DNA of 43,890 bases from Planctomycetaceae bacterium (lineage in GTDB: Bacteria > Planctomycetota > Planctomycetia > Pirellulales > Pirellulaceae): NCBI GenBank assembly GCA_002709225.1, contig PAQH01000086.1, forward strand, positions 1 through 43,890. Direction: 5' to 3'. Shown here in pieces: positions 1 through 9,260 of this stretch (its first letter is position 1; each line of letters begins with the position of its first letter). The notes beneath the pieces are model-generated. The model did no database searches, was not told the DNA's origin, and worked only from the letters and a program-made list of their open reading frames with translations. The position numbers were made by a program, and so were the translations under genes.

Positions 1-2
1 CA

Positions 3-1199
3 GGACGTCGTAGCCAACCCAGCGGAGGGCGGATCCAAAAACAGGAAATCGACTATCAGAAGGAAGCGTTTCAACAGTGGTGGGAAACTGATTTTGTGAC
101 CAAGCTGGACGATCTTCCTACGCAGGGTGTGGTCCCCAAACACCGAGTACCTTATTCAGGCCATGACTACCCCGACCGGGGTGGCGGGACGATGAGGGTG
201 TTACGAAAATACGACCGCGCGTTTCACGGCGGCCAAGGCGTAGCCGTCGCATTTGAACGGAAAGACATTGTCGCTCATCGACGAGGCCTGTTTGGCAGAA
301 CACCAGCAGATGGCCGACCGCGACGTGGCCTATTCGGACGCAGGCTTGACGACTCCAATAACAATCGTTTGTTTTCCAGCGGCCGACGCAATGGCCTAGG
401 TGGAGGCCTGTTCCTGGGGCGGATTCCCGCTTGGCACGGTCACTGCAATGGCTGGACGGCTGCTGCAATTCGACACGCAGAACCACAAAACAACGTAGTG
501 CGTAGAGGGGTCGTCTTCACTCCGGCCGATATTAAAGGCCTCCTCGCGGAAATTTATATCTACAACGACACCGAGTTCCTCGGTGGCATGGACTACATCA
601 TGAACCCGGCCACGATCCATCTGGTGCTCACCAATTGGCTCGGTAGAGGTTCACATCCCATAGGTATGGAAACTACCCCCGGTAAAGAGGCCTGGAACTA
701 TCCGATTTACTCGTTTGCGACTGTCACGGAGAAACTACCAGGCGGACGATACGCGGATGTCGACACCACCGTCGAATACGCTACGAGCACACCCTCGGAA
801 CAGGAACAGTCACCTCGCAACAGCGAAAAAATGGAATTTCGTTATCGCCTGGAACTAGATAACCAGGGAAACATCGTTGGTGGAGACTACATGCGAGGCA
901 GCAGTCGCATCGACATGCTGTGGGCGCCACTCAATCCGGTCCAAGGTGGAAAGAAAGGGAACGAGTTGGGAAATCCTTACGTCAACGTCAGAGAAGTCCT
1001 GGCAATGTGGCGTGAGTCCGTGCCTCAGGAAGTTCGCAAGAAGTGGTTGAATATTGATCCACCACCCGAAGATCGCGTACTGGAAACAACCGACAAGGGA
1101 GACGACTCCCTACAGCCTGCCAAAGAGAAAGAAGACACCGTTTCGACAGCAGCAACTCCCGCAACGGAGCAAGCACCTGAGAGCCGCGAATCGCGCTGA
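3..1199 (+). CDS. Transglutaminase-elicitor-like protein, 5' end outside the window
   Basis: The reading frame is open from the left edge, so the N-terminus is missing; a GTG at 96 is an internal codon rather than the likely start, because the upstream residues (FQQWWETDF) continue the same domain. Numbering from 96, the segment around RVPYSGHDYP and GGTMRVLRKYD is followed by a Gly/Arg-rich stretch (residues 62-110) with GLFGR repeated, then WHGHCNGWTAAAI with a probable nucleophile Cys at 117. Downstream lie His175/His187 and KEAWNYPI. This Cys/His layout resembles the transglutaminase-elicitor family (cysteine acyltransferase or amidase fold). The C-terminal 40 residues are hydrophilic and probably disordered. 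The substrate is unknown. The family call is from memory of motifs and moderately secure; the enzyme activity is inferred. Confidence 0.6.
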   Translation, partial: GRRSQPSGGRIQKQEIDYQKEAFQQWWETDFVTKLDDLPTQGVVPKHRVPYSGHDYPDRGGGTMRVLRKYDRAFHGGQGVAVAFERKDIVAHRRGLFGRTPADGRPRRGLFGRRLDDSNNNRLFSSGRRNGLGGGLFLGRIPAWHGHCNGWTAAAIRHAEPQNNVVRRGVVFTPADIKGLLAEIYIYNDTEFLGGMDYIMNPATIHLVLTNWLGRGSHPIGMETTPGKEAWNYPIYSFATVTEKLPGGRYADVDTTVEYATSTPSEQEQSPRNSEKMEFRYRLELDNQGNIVGGDYMRGSSRIDMLWAPLNPVQGGKKGNELGNPYVNVREVLAMWRESVPQEVRKKWLNIDPPPEDRVLETTDKGDDSLQPAKEKEDTVSTAATPATEQAPESRESR

Positions 1200-1544
1200 C
1201 CGAGAGCGTCATTTACAAACTCTGTCTCTGTGAATAATGAACCGCGAAAAATTCGACGCGTGCTTCGCAGCTCTCGTTCAAACCCCGGCTGGGAACGGCA
1301 GGAACAAAAGCCTGTACACCACCGCTTCCACCAAACCTGCGAAAAAGTCCTCGATTGCGATCCCTCTGCGTAAATCAACGCTTCTGCTTGGGCTAGAAAG
1401 TGGCTTGCACGTCCGGAACGCCTTCGTAAACGCGGTACTGTTCATGCGCACACAGGAATTCACTGCTGGAGTGCTCGACCGTCGCACCAAGATGCGGCAC
1501 CCTGGCACCGGTTCCCCCACTGACGATCTACCATGATGCGCCCC
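1200..1544. other. Intergenic stretch, no supported gene
   Basis: This interval separates two converging genes. Short open frames exist on both strands (about 99 codons on +, 80 on -), but neither shows a domain, signal peptide or convincing ribosome binding site, and they overlap each other. I see no strong hairpin with a T-run. Confidence 0.5.
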
Positions 1545-2003
1545 TTACGGAACATCAAAAGAGCACCCTTCCAGGACTTCAACCGCGCGACGTAAAGCTG
1601 TTGGGACAGGGCAGCTCTGCTGTGTCTGGTAGTCAAAGAGAACCATCACCGACTCCCCATCGGCAACCAGTTTTTGTTGCTGCTGACTATAAATCGCATG
1701 CTGCACGGTCATGCTGCTGGTGCCAATACGGGTCATTCGCCCACCGATGTAGAGGAAATCGGGATGTCGTACTTGCAATCGATAATTGCAGCTTATGCGT
1801 GCCAGAATAGGTGCTAGTTCGGCCTCCCGAGGCGCGTCTGCCAGCCCACAACGACTCGCGTACTCCATACGATTCGACTCAAACCAACGGAAGTAGACCA
1901 CATTGTTGACATGACCAAATGCATCTTGGTCACCCCATTGCACGTCGACTGTGGTAACAACCGAATAGTCCGCCAATGCGTCCGGTTTATCTAAGGTTGG
2001 CAT
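1545..2003 (-). CDS. Hotdog-fold acyl-CoA thioesterase (YbgC/FadM-like)
   Basis: A 152-residue protein of the 4-hydroxybenzoyl-CoA/acyl-CoA thioesterase class, expected to hydrolyse acyl-CoA thioesters in the cytoplasm. The diagnostic segment is VQWGDQDAFGHVNNVVYFRW near residue 21-40, where the Asp of GDQDAFGHVNN is the usual catalytic residue; MEYASRCGL follows. The ATG at 2003 is preferred; a TTG at 2045 would add 14 residues without homology to the fold. It lies just downstream of the DUF1501 gene on the same strand (64 bases from that stop to the ATG), so the two may be co-transcribed. Length matches the family. The substrate cannot be told from sequence. Confidence 0.85.
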   Translation of the reverse strand: MPTLDKPDALADYSVVTTVDVQWGDQDAFGHVNNVVYFRWFESNRMEYASRCGLADAPREAELAPILARISCNYRLQVRHPDFLYIGGRMTRIGTSSMTVQHAIYSQQQQKLVADGESVMVLFDYQTQQSCPVPTALRRAVEVLEGCSFDVP

Positions 2004-2066
2004 ACGACGTGGCACTCCAGAAGTAGCGTCTGGTAACTCCCGCAAGCGAACCGTTTCAGCAGGATC

Positions 2067-3467
2067 TTAGGCGAAGACCTCCCGCACCACATGGCCGTGA
2101 ACATCCGTCAGACGGAAATCACGCCCAGCGTAACGGTAGGTCAACTTTTCATGGTCCAGACCCATTAAGTGCAAGATGGTTGCATGGAAATCATGAACGT
2201 GAACTCGATCTTCAACCACGTCAATACCATGGTCGTCGGTCGCGCCGTAGACAAAACCCGGCTTCACTCCACCTCCAGCAAGCCAAGATGAGAAACACTG
2301 GTGGTGATGCTCTCGCCCTTTCGCCTTGGGGTCTTGATGGTACGGAGTACGGCCAAATTCCGTAGTCCAGACCACCAATGTGTCATCGAGCATGCCGCGT
2401 TGCTTCAAGTCACGAACGAGACCAGCGATCGGCTGATCGACGTTCCTTGCCAAGGGTCGATGCGTTGCCATATCACCGTGTGCATCCCAGTTCGCAGAAG
2501 ATCCCACATCAATCAACTCAATGAAACGGACTCCTCGTTCAGCCAATCTTCTCGCCATTAAACATTGCCAGCCAAACCCTTCATGCTCGCCTGACTGGAG
2601 CCCGTACAAATCCAAGGTCGCCGACGATTCGTGTGAAAGATCAAACGCTTCGGGTGCCGCCTCCTCCATGCCGAACGCGGTTGTAAACGAGCGAATCCGC
2701 GCAGCCAATGAGGAGTCATGGTTACGTTGCGCAAGATGCAAGCGATTTAGCCGCTGCAATTCCTGCAGCTCCAACGCCTGCAGCTCCCGAGGTTGAACCA
2801 GTGGAGTTACGTTCGCAACCGGATTGCGCCCTGGCAAAACACGCGTTCCTTGATATGCCGCGGGCAAAAAATCAGAACCCCAGGTTTGTGTACCAGCATA
2901 TGGCGCTTTGGGTGCTACGACCATAAACGGTGGCAGATTGATGTTCTCGGTCCCCAATCCGTAACTCACCCAGGCCCCTAAACTTGGCCGTGCAAAAGTA
3001 AACGACCCCGTGTGCATTCCCAGCGACGCTTCATAATGATTGGTATGGTCCGAAGACATCGAACGAATGACACATAACTCGTCGACAATTTCGCGTGTGT
3101 GGGGAAACAAGTCGCTTACATATGTGCCACACTTTCCGCCGGGGCGGAACCTCCAGTCGGGCGTCTTGAAATAAAAGTTGTAGTCACCGTACTTTCCCTG
3201 CCAGTTGTCGATCTTAACGGTCTTCCCATGATCCCCGAACAGCCTTGGCTTGGGATCAAAAGAATCGACGTGAGATACGCCGCCCGTCATGAACATAAAA
3301 ATCACCCGTTTTGCGCGCGGCAAAAAATGAGGCGTTTTGACGCGCAACGGATCTTGAGACAATTTCTCTCCTTGTGCGCAAATTTGGCCAGCGGTAGCCA
3401 GGGAACCGCTACCCGCAGCAACGGCCTTCAAGAATGCGCGACGGCCAGCGAGTTCCTTCCTAGTCAC
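2067..3467 (-). CDS. DUF1501 domain-containing protein (sulfatase-superfamily-like)
   Basis: A 466-residue protein starting at GTG, with GAGG about nine bases upstream. The N-terminus has a twin-arginine-type leader (RRAFLKAVAAG, Arg9-Arg10), so export by Tat is likely. The body begins with MFMTGGVSHVDSFDPKP and ends with EFGRTP, GREHHH, HDFHATILHLMGLDHE and LTYRYAGRDFRLTDVHG, the hallmark order of the planctomycete DUF1501 family, related to alkaline-phosphatase/sulfatase folds. The Asp/His residues in these motifs are the likely metal ligands. DUF1501 genes commonly sit next to DUF1549/DUF1553 genes; here the neighbours are a thioesterase and uvrA, and the only DUF1549 gene in the window is 34 kb away. 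The biochemical role is not established. Confidence 0.92.
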   Translation of the reverse strand: MTRKELAGRRAFLKAVAAGSGSLATAGQICAQGEKLSQDPLRVKTPHFLPRAKRVIFMFMTGGVSHVDSFDPKPRLFGDHGKTVKIDNWQGKYGDYNFYFKTPDWRFRPGGKCGTYVSDLFPHTREIVDELCVIRSMSSDHTNHYEASLGMHTGSFTFARPSLGAWVSYGLGTENINLPPFMVVAPKAPYAGTQTWGSDFLPAAYQGTRVLPGRNPVANVTPLVQPRELQALELQELQRLNRLHLAQRNHDSSLAARIRSFTTAFGMEEAAPEAFDLSHESSATLDLYGLQSGEHEGFGWQCLMARRLAERGVRFIELIDVGSSANWDAHGDMATHRPLARNVDQPIAGLVRDLKQRGMLDDTLVVWTTEFGRTPYHQDPKAKGREHHHQCFSSWLAGGGVKPGFVYGATDDHGIDVVEDRVHVHDFHATILHLMGLDHEKLTYRYAGRDFRLTDVHGHVVREVFA

Positions 3468-3829
3468 GTCCTACCTCACTTCTCAAAGAGCAACCAACTA
3501 CACACCGCAATTTCGCCGAACCTACCAAACGCCCAGGTATTTGCATCCGACCACGACTCTCCATTGCACTCATCTCAAGTGTGCTTATACCGATCATAAT
3601 AGCTCGGCAAAAACACCTTGCCAATTCCGGGCCGAATGCAGCCCCCTGGCAACCGAAATACCATTCTAGATATTCACCTAGCAACCTGTGGACGTTGACC
3701 ATTGCATCCACACGAACAGCCACCTGACAGTTCCGCTTGGCAACCATCACGACAGTTGTTCAGATCGACGCGCCCAACGACAAGTTCAACCAGGCCTCGC
3801 TACGTCTCCAAGCAGCAAACCAAATAGTC
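3468..3829. other. Intergenic region between uvrA stop and DUF1501 start
   Basis: Both flanking genes are on the minus strand. Apart from the promoter-like pair at 3596-3624, no RNA gene, repeat or convincing terminator is visible. A 96-codon minus-strand frame overlapping the DUF1501 start has no recognisable features and is probably spurious. Confidence 0.5.
3596..3624 (-). promoter_or_regulatory. Putative sigma-70-type promoter for the DUF1501 gene
   Basis: On the minus strand TTGGCA (3619-3624) is separated by 17 bases from TATTAT (3596-3601), each 5/6 to consensus. Transcription would begin near 3589, giving a leader of about 120 bases before the GTG at 3467. Found by eye, so chance occurrence is possible. 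Confidence 0.45.
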
Positions 3830-6715
3830 TTACGAATCGCCATCCGTATCGGTGGAAACCAATGTCTGACGCAAGAATCGGCCAGTCATTGATCCCGCAT
3901 GTGCACTCACCTCCTCAGGAGTGCCTGCCACAACGACCTTTCCACCACGCTGCCCGGCTCCCGGCCCTAAGTCAATAAGATAGTCCGCGGCACGGATTAA
4001 TTGGAGATTGTGTTCAATAACGACTAGTGAATGCCCAACAGAAAGTAGTGTATCGAAACAGTCGATTAATTGAACAACGTCTGAAAAGTGTAAACCGGTA
4101 GTTGGTTCATCTAACAGAAACAGCGTGCGGTGGCGTGTCGTAGACGCCGTATATGTTGCCAATTTGAGTCGCTGCGATTCCCCAGCGGATAATGTATTCG
4201 CTGGTTGTCCAAGACGCAGGTAGTCCAGACCCACGTCAATCAATGGTCTCAACTTCGCTTGCACTTTGGGATAACCCCGAAAAAATGAAAATGCATGCCG
4301 TACCGTCATTTCCAGAACCTCGGCAATGTTGCGGTCGCGGTGCCGAACGGCCAAGATCTCTTGGCGATAACGGGTTCCGTCACACTGGCTACACTTCATG
4401 AATACATCGGCAAGGAATTGCATGTCGATCTCAACATGTCCTACGCCTTTGCACCGGCTACAACGGCCGCCGTCAACATTGAAGCTAAAATGCCCTGGCG
4501 TGTAATTATGCGTTCGAGCGTCGAGCGTCTCGGCAAAAACCTTGCGGATTTCATCAAATGCCTTGATGTAGGTCACGGGGTTCGACCTGGGCGAGCGACC
4601 GATCGGGCTTTGATCAACTAATATGACGTCCTCAATTTGGCCATCACCGAACACCTCTGAATAGGGTAATGGATTTTCCGTCTTCTTCCGTTTCCGTTGA
4701 CACAATGCAGGGAACAGAGTCTCCTGAACCAGGGTACTCTTTCCCGACCCGCTCACACCGGTTACGACACAAAGTACTCCCAGAGGAAACTCCACGGTCA
4801 GATCTTGCAGATTGTGTCCCGATGCACCCTCCAAGCGAATTTTTCCGCGGCAGAGAGGGCGCCGGTCATTTGAAAACACTTTTCCTCGACGCCGCATCAA
4901 ATAATCGCCGGTGAGACTATTGCCTTCTTCACAAAGATCCTGCAGCGTCCCCTGGCACACCACTTCACCACCATGGTCTCCAGCCCCAGGTCCAATTTCA
5001 ATAAGCTGGTCGGCCGACCGCAACAGGGCCTCTTCGTGCTCCACCAGCACGACGGTATTACCACGTTCTTTCAGGGCATTGATCGCGGAAATTAAGTTCT
5101 GCGTATCTTGTGGATGAAGGCCAACGGAAGGCTCGTCGAGTACATACAACATATTGACCAAATTCGATCCCAGTGAGGAACTAAGCGCAACACGTTGCGC
5201 CTCCCCGCCACTCAGTGAACTGATCGGCCGGTCCAGCGCCAGATATCCCAGGCCCACGGCCTCCAAAAAACCCAAGCGAGACTGAATTTGCTCCAGCAAG
5301 ACTCGAACAATTTGGGTTTCGCGTTCCGTCCAATCCAACTCCGCAAGAAAACTGCTCGCTTCTTCAACCGTCAAACAGGTGACTTCAGCGATATTCCTTT
5401 CACCAATTTGTGTCGCCAAAGCTTCTTCGCGCAGACGCCAACCTTGACAAACAGGACATTGCCCAGAGCTCTGCCACTGTTTGATAAAGGCCCGATTTCG
5501 CTGTTCCGCCGGGCCACGTTGCAAACGTTCGAAAAAGCCAAGAACGCCGGAAAACTTAGACTCAACCACGCCGTGGAAAATCATGTTCCAGTGGTTTTGG
5601 CTCAACTCAGAGACCGGTGTATCAACCGGCAAACCAATAGAGCCAGCTACCGCAAGTACTTGCTGCAGTTCATCCTTGTAAGCTGGCGCGTTCCAGGGCG
5701 CGATAGCGCCCTCTCGAATGGTCTTGCGCCGATCGGGAAAGACGATTTCAGGGTCGATCAGAAGGAGGCGGCCAGTCCCTTCGCACTCAGAACATGCCCC
5801 CAAAGGGCTGTCGAAACTAAATAACCGCACCTCAGGTGGAGGATATTGCAATTCACACCGCTCACAATTCCAACCTGCGCTGAAACGGATGGTTTTCCAG
5901 CATTCCCCGGAAATGTCAGACCATTCACTTTCTCCTGCGTCATCGATCGCGTTACCGCTCTCCAAGAACAGTGCACAGCGCCCGTTCCCTTTTTCAAAGG
6001 CAGTTTCCAGTGAATCGAGCAATCGTGCCTCATCAATCGAACGGGTCGAGAAACGGTCAACAACCACCCAGAGGTCTTGAAGTGGCATCTGCTCGGTCAG
6101 CCTGTCAACTGCTTCCGCAGACAAACGTATTAGTTCTGACTTGTAGATGACGCGGACAAACCCCTCCTTGCGCAAACTGTCAAACACATTTGCAAGCGAG
6201 TCTTGGCCAGAAACATCTGAGGGAAATACCAGCATCGCCCGCACATCGGCCTGGTATTGTTGTAAATGACTGACAACAGTATCAGGAGAGTCACACTGAA
6301 TCAGCACACCGCATTCTCGACAAACAACCTGCCCCGCTTGCGCGAACAGAACCCGCAAGTGATGAAGAATTTCAGACGCCACCCCAACCGTATTGCGTGT
6401 ATTTTGGATGAGCGTCTTACGCGTCACGGCAATCGCTGGTGGAATTCCCTCGATGCTTTCCGCGACTGGTTTGTCAAGTTGCTCCAAGAATCGGCGAGCG
6501 TAAGCAGAAAAGCTCTCGATATATCTTCGCTGACCTTCCGCGTACAACGTGTCTAGTGCCAAACTGGTTTTGCCACTCCCGCTGACCCCACAAATGACAG
6601 TCAATGCTCCATGTGGAATATCCAGGTTAACACTCTTCAGGTTGTGGACCTCGATACCTCGCAGGACCATTGCCGCCGGCTTCTCTATTTCCGCAATCAC
6701 ATGACTGTTCACCAA
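3830..6715 (-). CDS. uvrA: UvrA-family excinuclease ABC subunit A (divergent)
   Basis: A 961-residue tandem ABC ATPase of the nucleotide-excision-repair damage sensor family. Numbering from the TTG at 6715: Walker A GVSGSGKT (43-50), the UvrA segment AEGQRRYIESFSAYARRFL, first signature LSGGEAQR (from 501) with LDEPSVGLHPQD, second Walker A GVSGSGKS (653-660), zinc-finger cysteines C752/C755 and C775/C778, and second signature LSAGESQR (from 842) with LDEPTTGLHFSD. The ATG at 6670 (residue 16) is an equally good start and fits family N-termini better. The second signature departs from the usual L-S-G-G-E-A-Q, and the region PAIAVTRKTLIQNTRNTVG differs from typical UvrA. It may be a paralogue rather than the housekeeping copy. 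No uvrB or uvrC is nearby. Confidence 0.93.
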   Translation of the reverse strand: MVNSHVIAEIEKPAAMVLRGIEVHNLKSVNLDIPHGALTVICGVSGSGKTSLALDTLYAEGQRRYIESFSAYARRFLEQLDKPVAESIEGIPPAIAVTRKTLIQNTRNTVGVASEILHHLRVLFAQAGQVVCRECGVLIQCDSPDTVVSHLQQYQADVRAMLVFPSDVSGQDSLANVFDSLRKEGFVRVIYKSELIRLSAEAVDRLTEQMPLQDLWVVVDRFSTRSIDEARLLDSLETAFEKGNGRCALFLESGNAIDDAGESEWSDISGECWKTIRFSAGWNCERCELQYPPPEVRLFSFDSPLGACSECEGTGRLLLIDPEIVFPDRRKTIREGAIAPWNAPAYKDELQQVLAVAGSIGLPVDTPVSELSQNHWNMIFHGVVESKFSGVLGFFERLQRGPAEQRNRAFIKQWQSSGQCPVCQGWRLREEALATQIGERNIAEVTCLTVEEASSFLAELDWTERETQIVRVLLEQIQSRLGFLEAVGLGYLALDRPISSLSGGEAQRVALSSSLGSNLVNMLYVLDEPSVGLHPQDTQNLISAINALKERGNTVVLVEHEEALLRSADQLIEIGPGAGDHGGEVVCQGTLQDLCEEGNSLTGDYLMRRRGKVFSNDRRPLCRGKIRLEGASGHNLQDLTVEFPLGVLCVVTGVSGSGKSTLVQETLFPALCQRKRKKTENPLPYSEVFGDGQIEDVILVDQSPIGRSPRSNPVTYIKAFDEIRKVFAETLDARTHNYTPGHFSFNVDGGRCSRCKGVGHVEIDMQFLADVFMKCSQCDGTRYRQEILAVRHRDRNIAEVLEMTVRHAFSFFRGYPKVQAKLRPLIDVGLDYLRLGQPANTLSAGESQRLKLATYTASTTRHRTLFLLDEPTTGLHFSDVVQLIDCFDTLLSVGHSLVVIEHNLQLIRAADYLIDLGPGAGQRGGKVVVAGTPEEVSAHAGSMTGRFLRQTLVSTDTDGDS

Positions 6716-6985
6716 ACTAGAACCCTATCCCACAGGTAGACCAATACAACGACCTGGCCATCGTAACGCGTTGCCGGTCATCCGTCCAAGTTACATCGGC
6801 TGCAAACTTCCTCGAACGGGAGACGAGGACTACGCAGAGGTCCCCCACAGCGATCCCTCGGTAAAATGTCACACCAGGTACTCCCACCATCGTCAGGCGT
6901 CACGCTACGCCTAAACCTGCCGCAGCGCAACTCAGAACCGAACACTGCCTGATCTCCCACACAGAAGCACAGGAGAACATGAATC

Positions 6986-7954
6986 GTGACTGGAAGACTC
7001 AAGTGGGGCATCCTCGGGTGCTCTCGTATAACGCGTTCCGCATTGATCCCCGCATTGCAGGCATCCGATCAGACGGAACTTATTGGGATCGCAAGTCGAA
7101 ATCTCCAAACTTCACGCGATTGGGCAGCTGAGTTTGGGATCCCTCGTTTCTACGGAACCTATAGCGACCTGCTAAGCGATCCGGATATCCAAGTTGTCTA
7201 CATCGGCCTACCTAATCATTTACACTGCGAATGGACGCTGTCCGCCGCTCACAACGGTAAGCACGTGCTTTGTGACAAGCCGCTGGCATGTGACCTCGCC
7301 GAGGCGAAACAAATGGAGTCTTGCTGCAGTCTGAACAACGTTATGCTCATGGAAGGATTCATGTGGCGGCACCATCCACGAACTCAGCGGTTGTTAGAAT
7401 TAATCAATCAAGGCAAGATTGGAACATTGCAATTGATTCGATATTCTTTCGCCCTACCAATGCCTCAAGACGATTGGAGATGGAATCCTGCTGCCGGAGG
7501 TGGTGCCTTGTGGGATGTCGGTTGTTATGGCGTGAATACTGCTCGTTTGCTTTGTAACGCTGAGCCCCTTGGCATCCAAGCGTGTACACATAAAGAGTCA
7601 CACAAAGTGGACGTAACCACTGTGGTGACTCTCCAATTTCCCGGCAATGTGCTGGTCCAAATTGACTGTGGATTCACTTCTCCATTTCGTTATCGCGTCG
7701 AAGTGATTGGCAGTGACGCCACCTTGCTCATCACGCGAGGCTCCCTAGCCGGCCCCCCACCACAGCTCTATTTCTGCCTTGACGAAGAAGCCCAACGAAT
7801 CCACTTTGAGGGAGGTGACCAATTTGTGCGGATGGTGGAACACTTCACTGAGGATATTCAAGCTGGCTGCGGCTTGCGTCCACCCGCCGAAAACGGCGTC
7901 GCCAATATGCAGGTGCTGGATCGCATCGCTGGTGCGATCGCCGCATGGAAATAA
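6986..7954 (+). CDS. Gfo/Idh/MocA family NAD(P)-dependent oxidoreductase
   Basis: A 322-residue cytoplasmic dehydrogenase-type protein. Start is GTG at 6986 with AGGAG ten bases upstream (6971-6975); an ATG at 6979 is in another frame. The Rossmann nucleotide-binding loop is WGILGCSRITRSALIPAL at residues 7-24, followed by VVYIGLPNHLHCEWT and the conserved loop CDKPLA, where most relatives have E-K-P. The C-terminal half has the family pattern GGGALWDVGCYGVN and LVQIDCGF. Substrates in this family are usually sugars, polyols or related carbonyls; the specific one cannot be read here. It is followed on the same strand by a ZIP transporter 268 bases away, too far to call an operon. Confidence 0.9.
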   Translation: MTGRLKWGILGCSRITRSALIPALQASDQTELIGIASRNLQTSRDWAAEFGIPRFYGTYSDLLSDPDIQVVYIGLPNHLHCEWTLSAAHNGKHVLCDKPLACDLAEAKQMESCCSLNNVMLMEGFMWRHHPRTQRLLELINQGKIGTLQLIRYSFALPMPQDDWRWNPAAGGGALWDVGCYGVNTARLLCNAEPLGIQACTHKESHKVDVTTVVTLQFPGNVLVQIDCGFTSPFRYRVEVIGSDATLLITRGSLAGPPPQLYFCLDEEAQRIHFEGGDQFVRMVEHFTEDIQAGCGLRPPAENGVANMQVLDRIAGAIAAWK

Positions 7955-8129
7955 TCGAGGCCATACCTAACCTAAAGCCAATCAGAACCTTCACACGGTT
8001 AGTGTATATCCCTCCGATTCTGGCAACTTGCTCGGAAAATGAGCACACTCCTTGCTTTCGGATCCCCTCCCCTCTTGTCGCACCGATCGCTTTTCGTAGG
8101 ATTGGCATCGCCTCTCTCCCCTTCTCTGC

Positions 8130-8160
8130 GGCCGTTCACACAATCCGTGACGCAACGGCC
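8130..8160. repeat. Inverted repeat upstream of the ZIP transporter
   Basis: GGCCGTT (8130-8136) is the exact complement of AACGGCC (8154-8160) with a 17-base spacer, ending 62 bases before the transporter ATG. It could be a regulator site or a weak hairpin after the oxidoreductase. No T-run follows and it does not resemble a Zur box. Confidence 0.3.
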
Positions 8161-8222
8161 AAGATGAAAACTCGGTTGTTTGGGAGAGCGACAGTCCTGA
8201 AACGCTTGACTGAAGACCTGGC

Positions 8223-9140
8223 ATGCCTCCGACAATTCTGATTGTCTATTGTGTAGTTGTTACGCTGGCGTCGCTTATCGGCGGTTGGATTCCTCGCTTC
8301 TTTCGTCCAACCCACGTGCGCATGCAAGTCGCCATGAGTTTCGCTGGCGGGTTGATGTTAGGTGTTGCAGTCCTACATCTGCTGCCCCACGCCATCGAGG
8401 AAGCCCACTCTGTCCATCACGCCGCGGGCTGGACGATGGTTGGCATGCTGACCATGTTTTTCATGATTAGACTTTTTCACGTACACGAACACGGACACCA
8501 CGACCCTTCGTTTCACGCACACCCGAAGCCAGCCGACGATTCAACACCGGCTCACGATAGCTGTGGGCATACACATGATGAACCTCACACCGTTTCTTCG
8601 TCGGGCATGAGTTCACTGGGACTGTTTTTCGGTCTCGTGGTGCACACCTTGATTGACGGTAGCGCTCTCGCAGCCAGTGTCGCAATTGGAGCAGAAGATA
8701 GTTCAACCGCCGGACTTATTGGCTTAGGTACGTTCATGGCGATCCTCCTACACAAACCGTTGGATGCATTAGCGATCACGTCAGTGATGACTGCCCAGGG
8801 TTGGGGCCCAACTTGGATCAACCGACTGAACCTGATTTTTGCGTTAGTATGTCCAGCAGGCGCCCTGGCGTTCTTTGCTGGCGTCAATCAGCTCACAGGT
8901 GCACAACCCGTAATTGGCGCAGCGTTGGGATTCTCCGCTGGCATGTTCCTGTGCATCGCGTTGGCAGATGTACTTCCCGAGGTACAGTTTCACCGGCACG
9001 ACAGAATCAAATTATCCGCAGCAATCCTCTCGGGGGTAATGCTGGCAGTGTTGATCGGTATCTGGGAACCAGAACATGGACATGAGCACGACCATCCGTC
9101 GGCACCACAAACGGAAGGGACAGTAAAACACACCGATTGA
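8223..9140 (+). CDS. ZIP-family divalent metal transporter
   Basis: A 305-residue integral membrane protein of the ZIP (ZupT-like) family, importing Zn2+ or another divalent cation. About eight hydrophobic segments are visible. The metal-transfer helices carry HTLIDGSALAAS (TM4, His and Asp) and HKPLDALAI (TM5, His and Asp), matching the paired motifs of ZIPs. A His-rich cytoplasmic loop (HVHEHGHHDPSFHAH, then HDSCGHTHDEPH) and a His-rich C-terminal tail (EPEHGHEHDHPS) are typical metal-binding regions. The start is ATG. It converges on the S41 protease gene 120 bases away. Metal specificity cannot be decided from sequence alone. Confidence 0.92.
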   Translation: MPPTILIVYCVVVTLASLIGGWIPRFFRPTHVRMQVAMSFAGGLMLGVAVLHLLPHAIEEAHSVHHAAGWTMVGMLTMFFMIRLFHVHEHGHHDPSFHAHPKPADDSTPAHDSCGHTHDEPHTVSSSGMSSLGLFFGLVVHTLIDGSALAASVAIGAEDSSTAGLIGLGTFMAILLHKPLDALAITSVMTAQGWGPTWINRLNLIFALVCPAGALAFFAGVNQLTGAQPVIGAALGFSAGMFLCIALADVLPEVQFHRHDRIKLSAAILSGVMLAVLIGIWEPEHGHEHDHPSAPQTEGTVKHTD

Positions 9141-9260
9141 TGCGCTGCTCCAGCAGGGCTCACTCTCCACAAAGACAACCCGCAAGCGGACTGCATGCAG
9201 GATGCGAAGAGAACACCGGTGCGGGCATTCAGATGCTTTACACCGACATTGCTAACCGCA

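Noticed and set aside
244..409. Alternative frame in the transglutaminase-like gene suggesting a frameshift
   Set aside because: The annotated frame has repeated GLFGR units and stays open on both sides, so a low-complexity linker is the simpler reading; noted as a finding only.
118..486. 122-codon minus-strand frame at the left edge
   Set aside because: Antisense to the transglutaminase-like gene with no features.
1237..1536. 99-codon plus-strand frame after the transglutaminase-like gene
   Set aside because: No ribosome binding site of note, no domain, and a competing frame on the other strand of the same length.
5718..6080. Plus-strand frames inside uvrA
   Set aside because: They are antisense to a strongly conserved gene and show no features.
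8130..8160. Zur-type operator before the ZIP transporter
   Set aside because: The inverted repeat is GC rich with a 17-base spacer and does not match the AT-rich Zur box.
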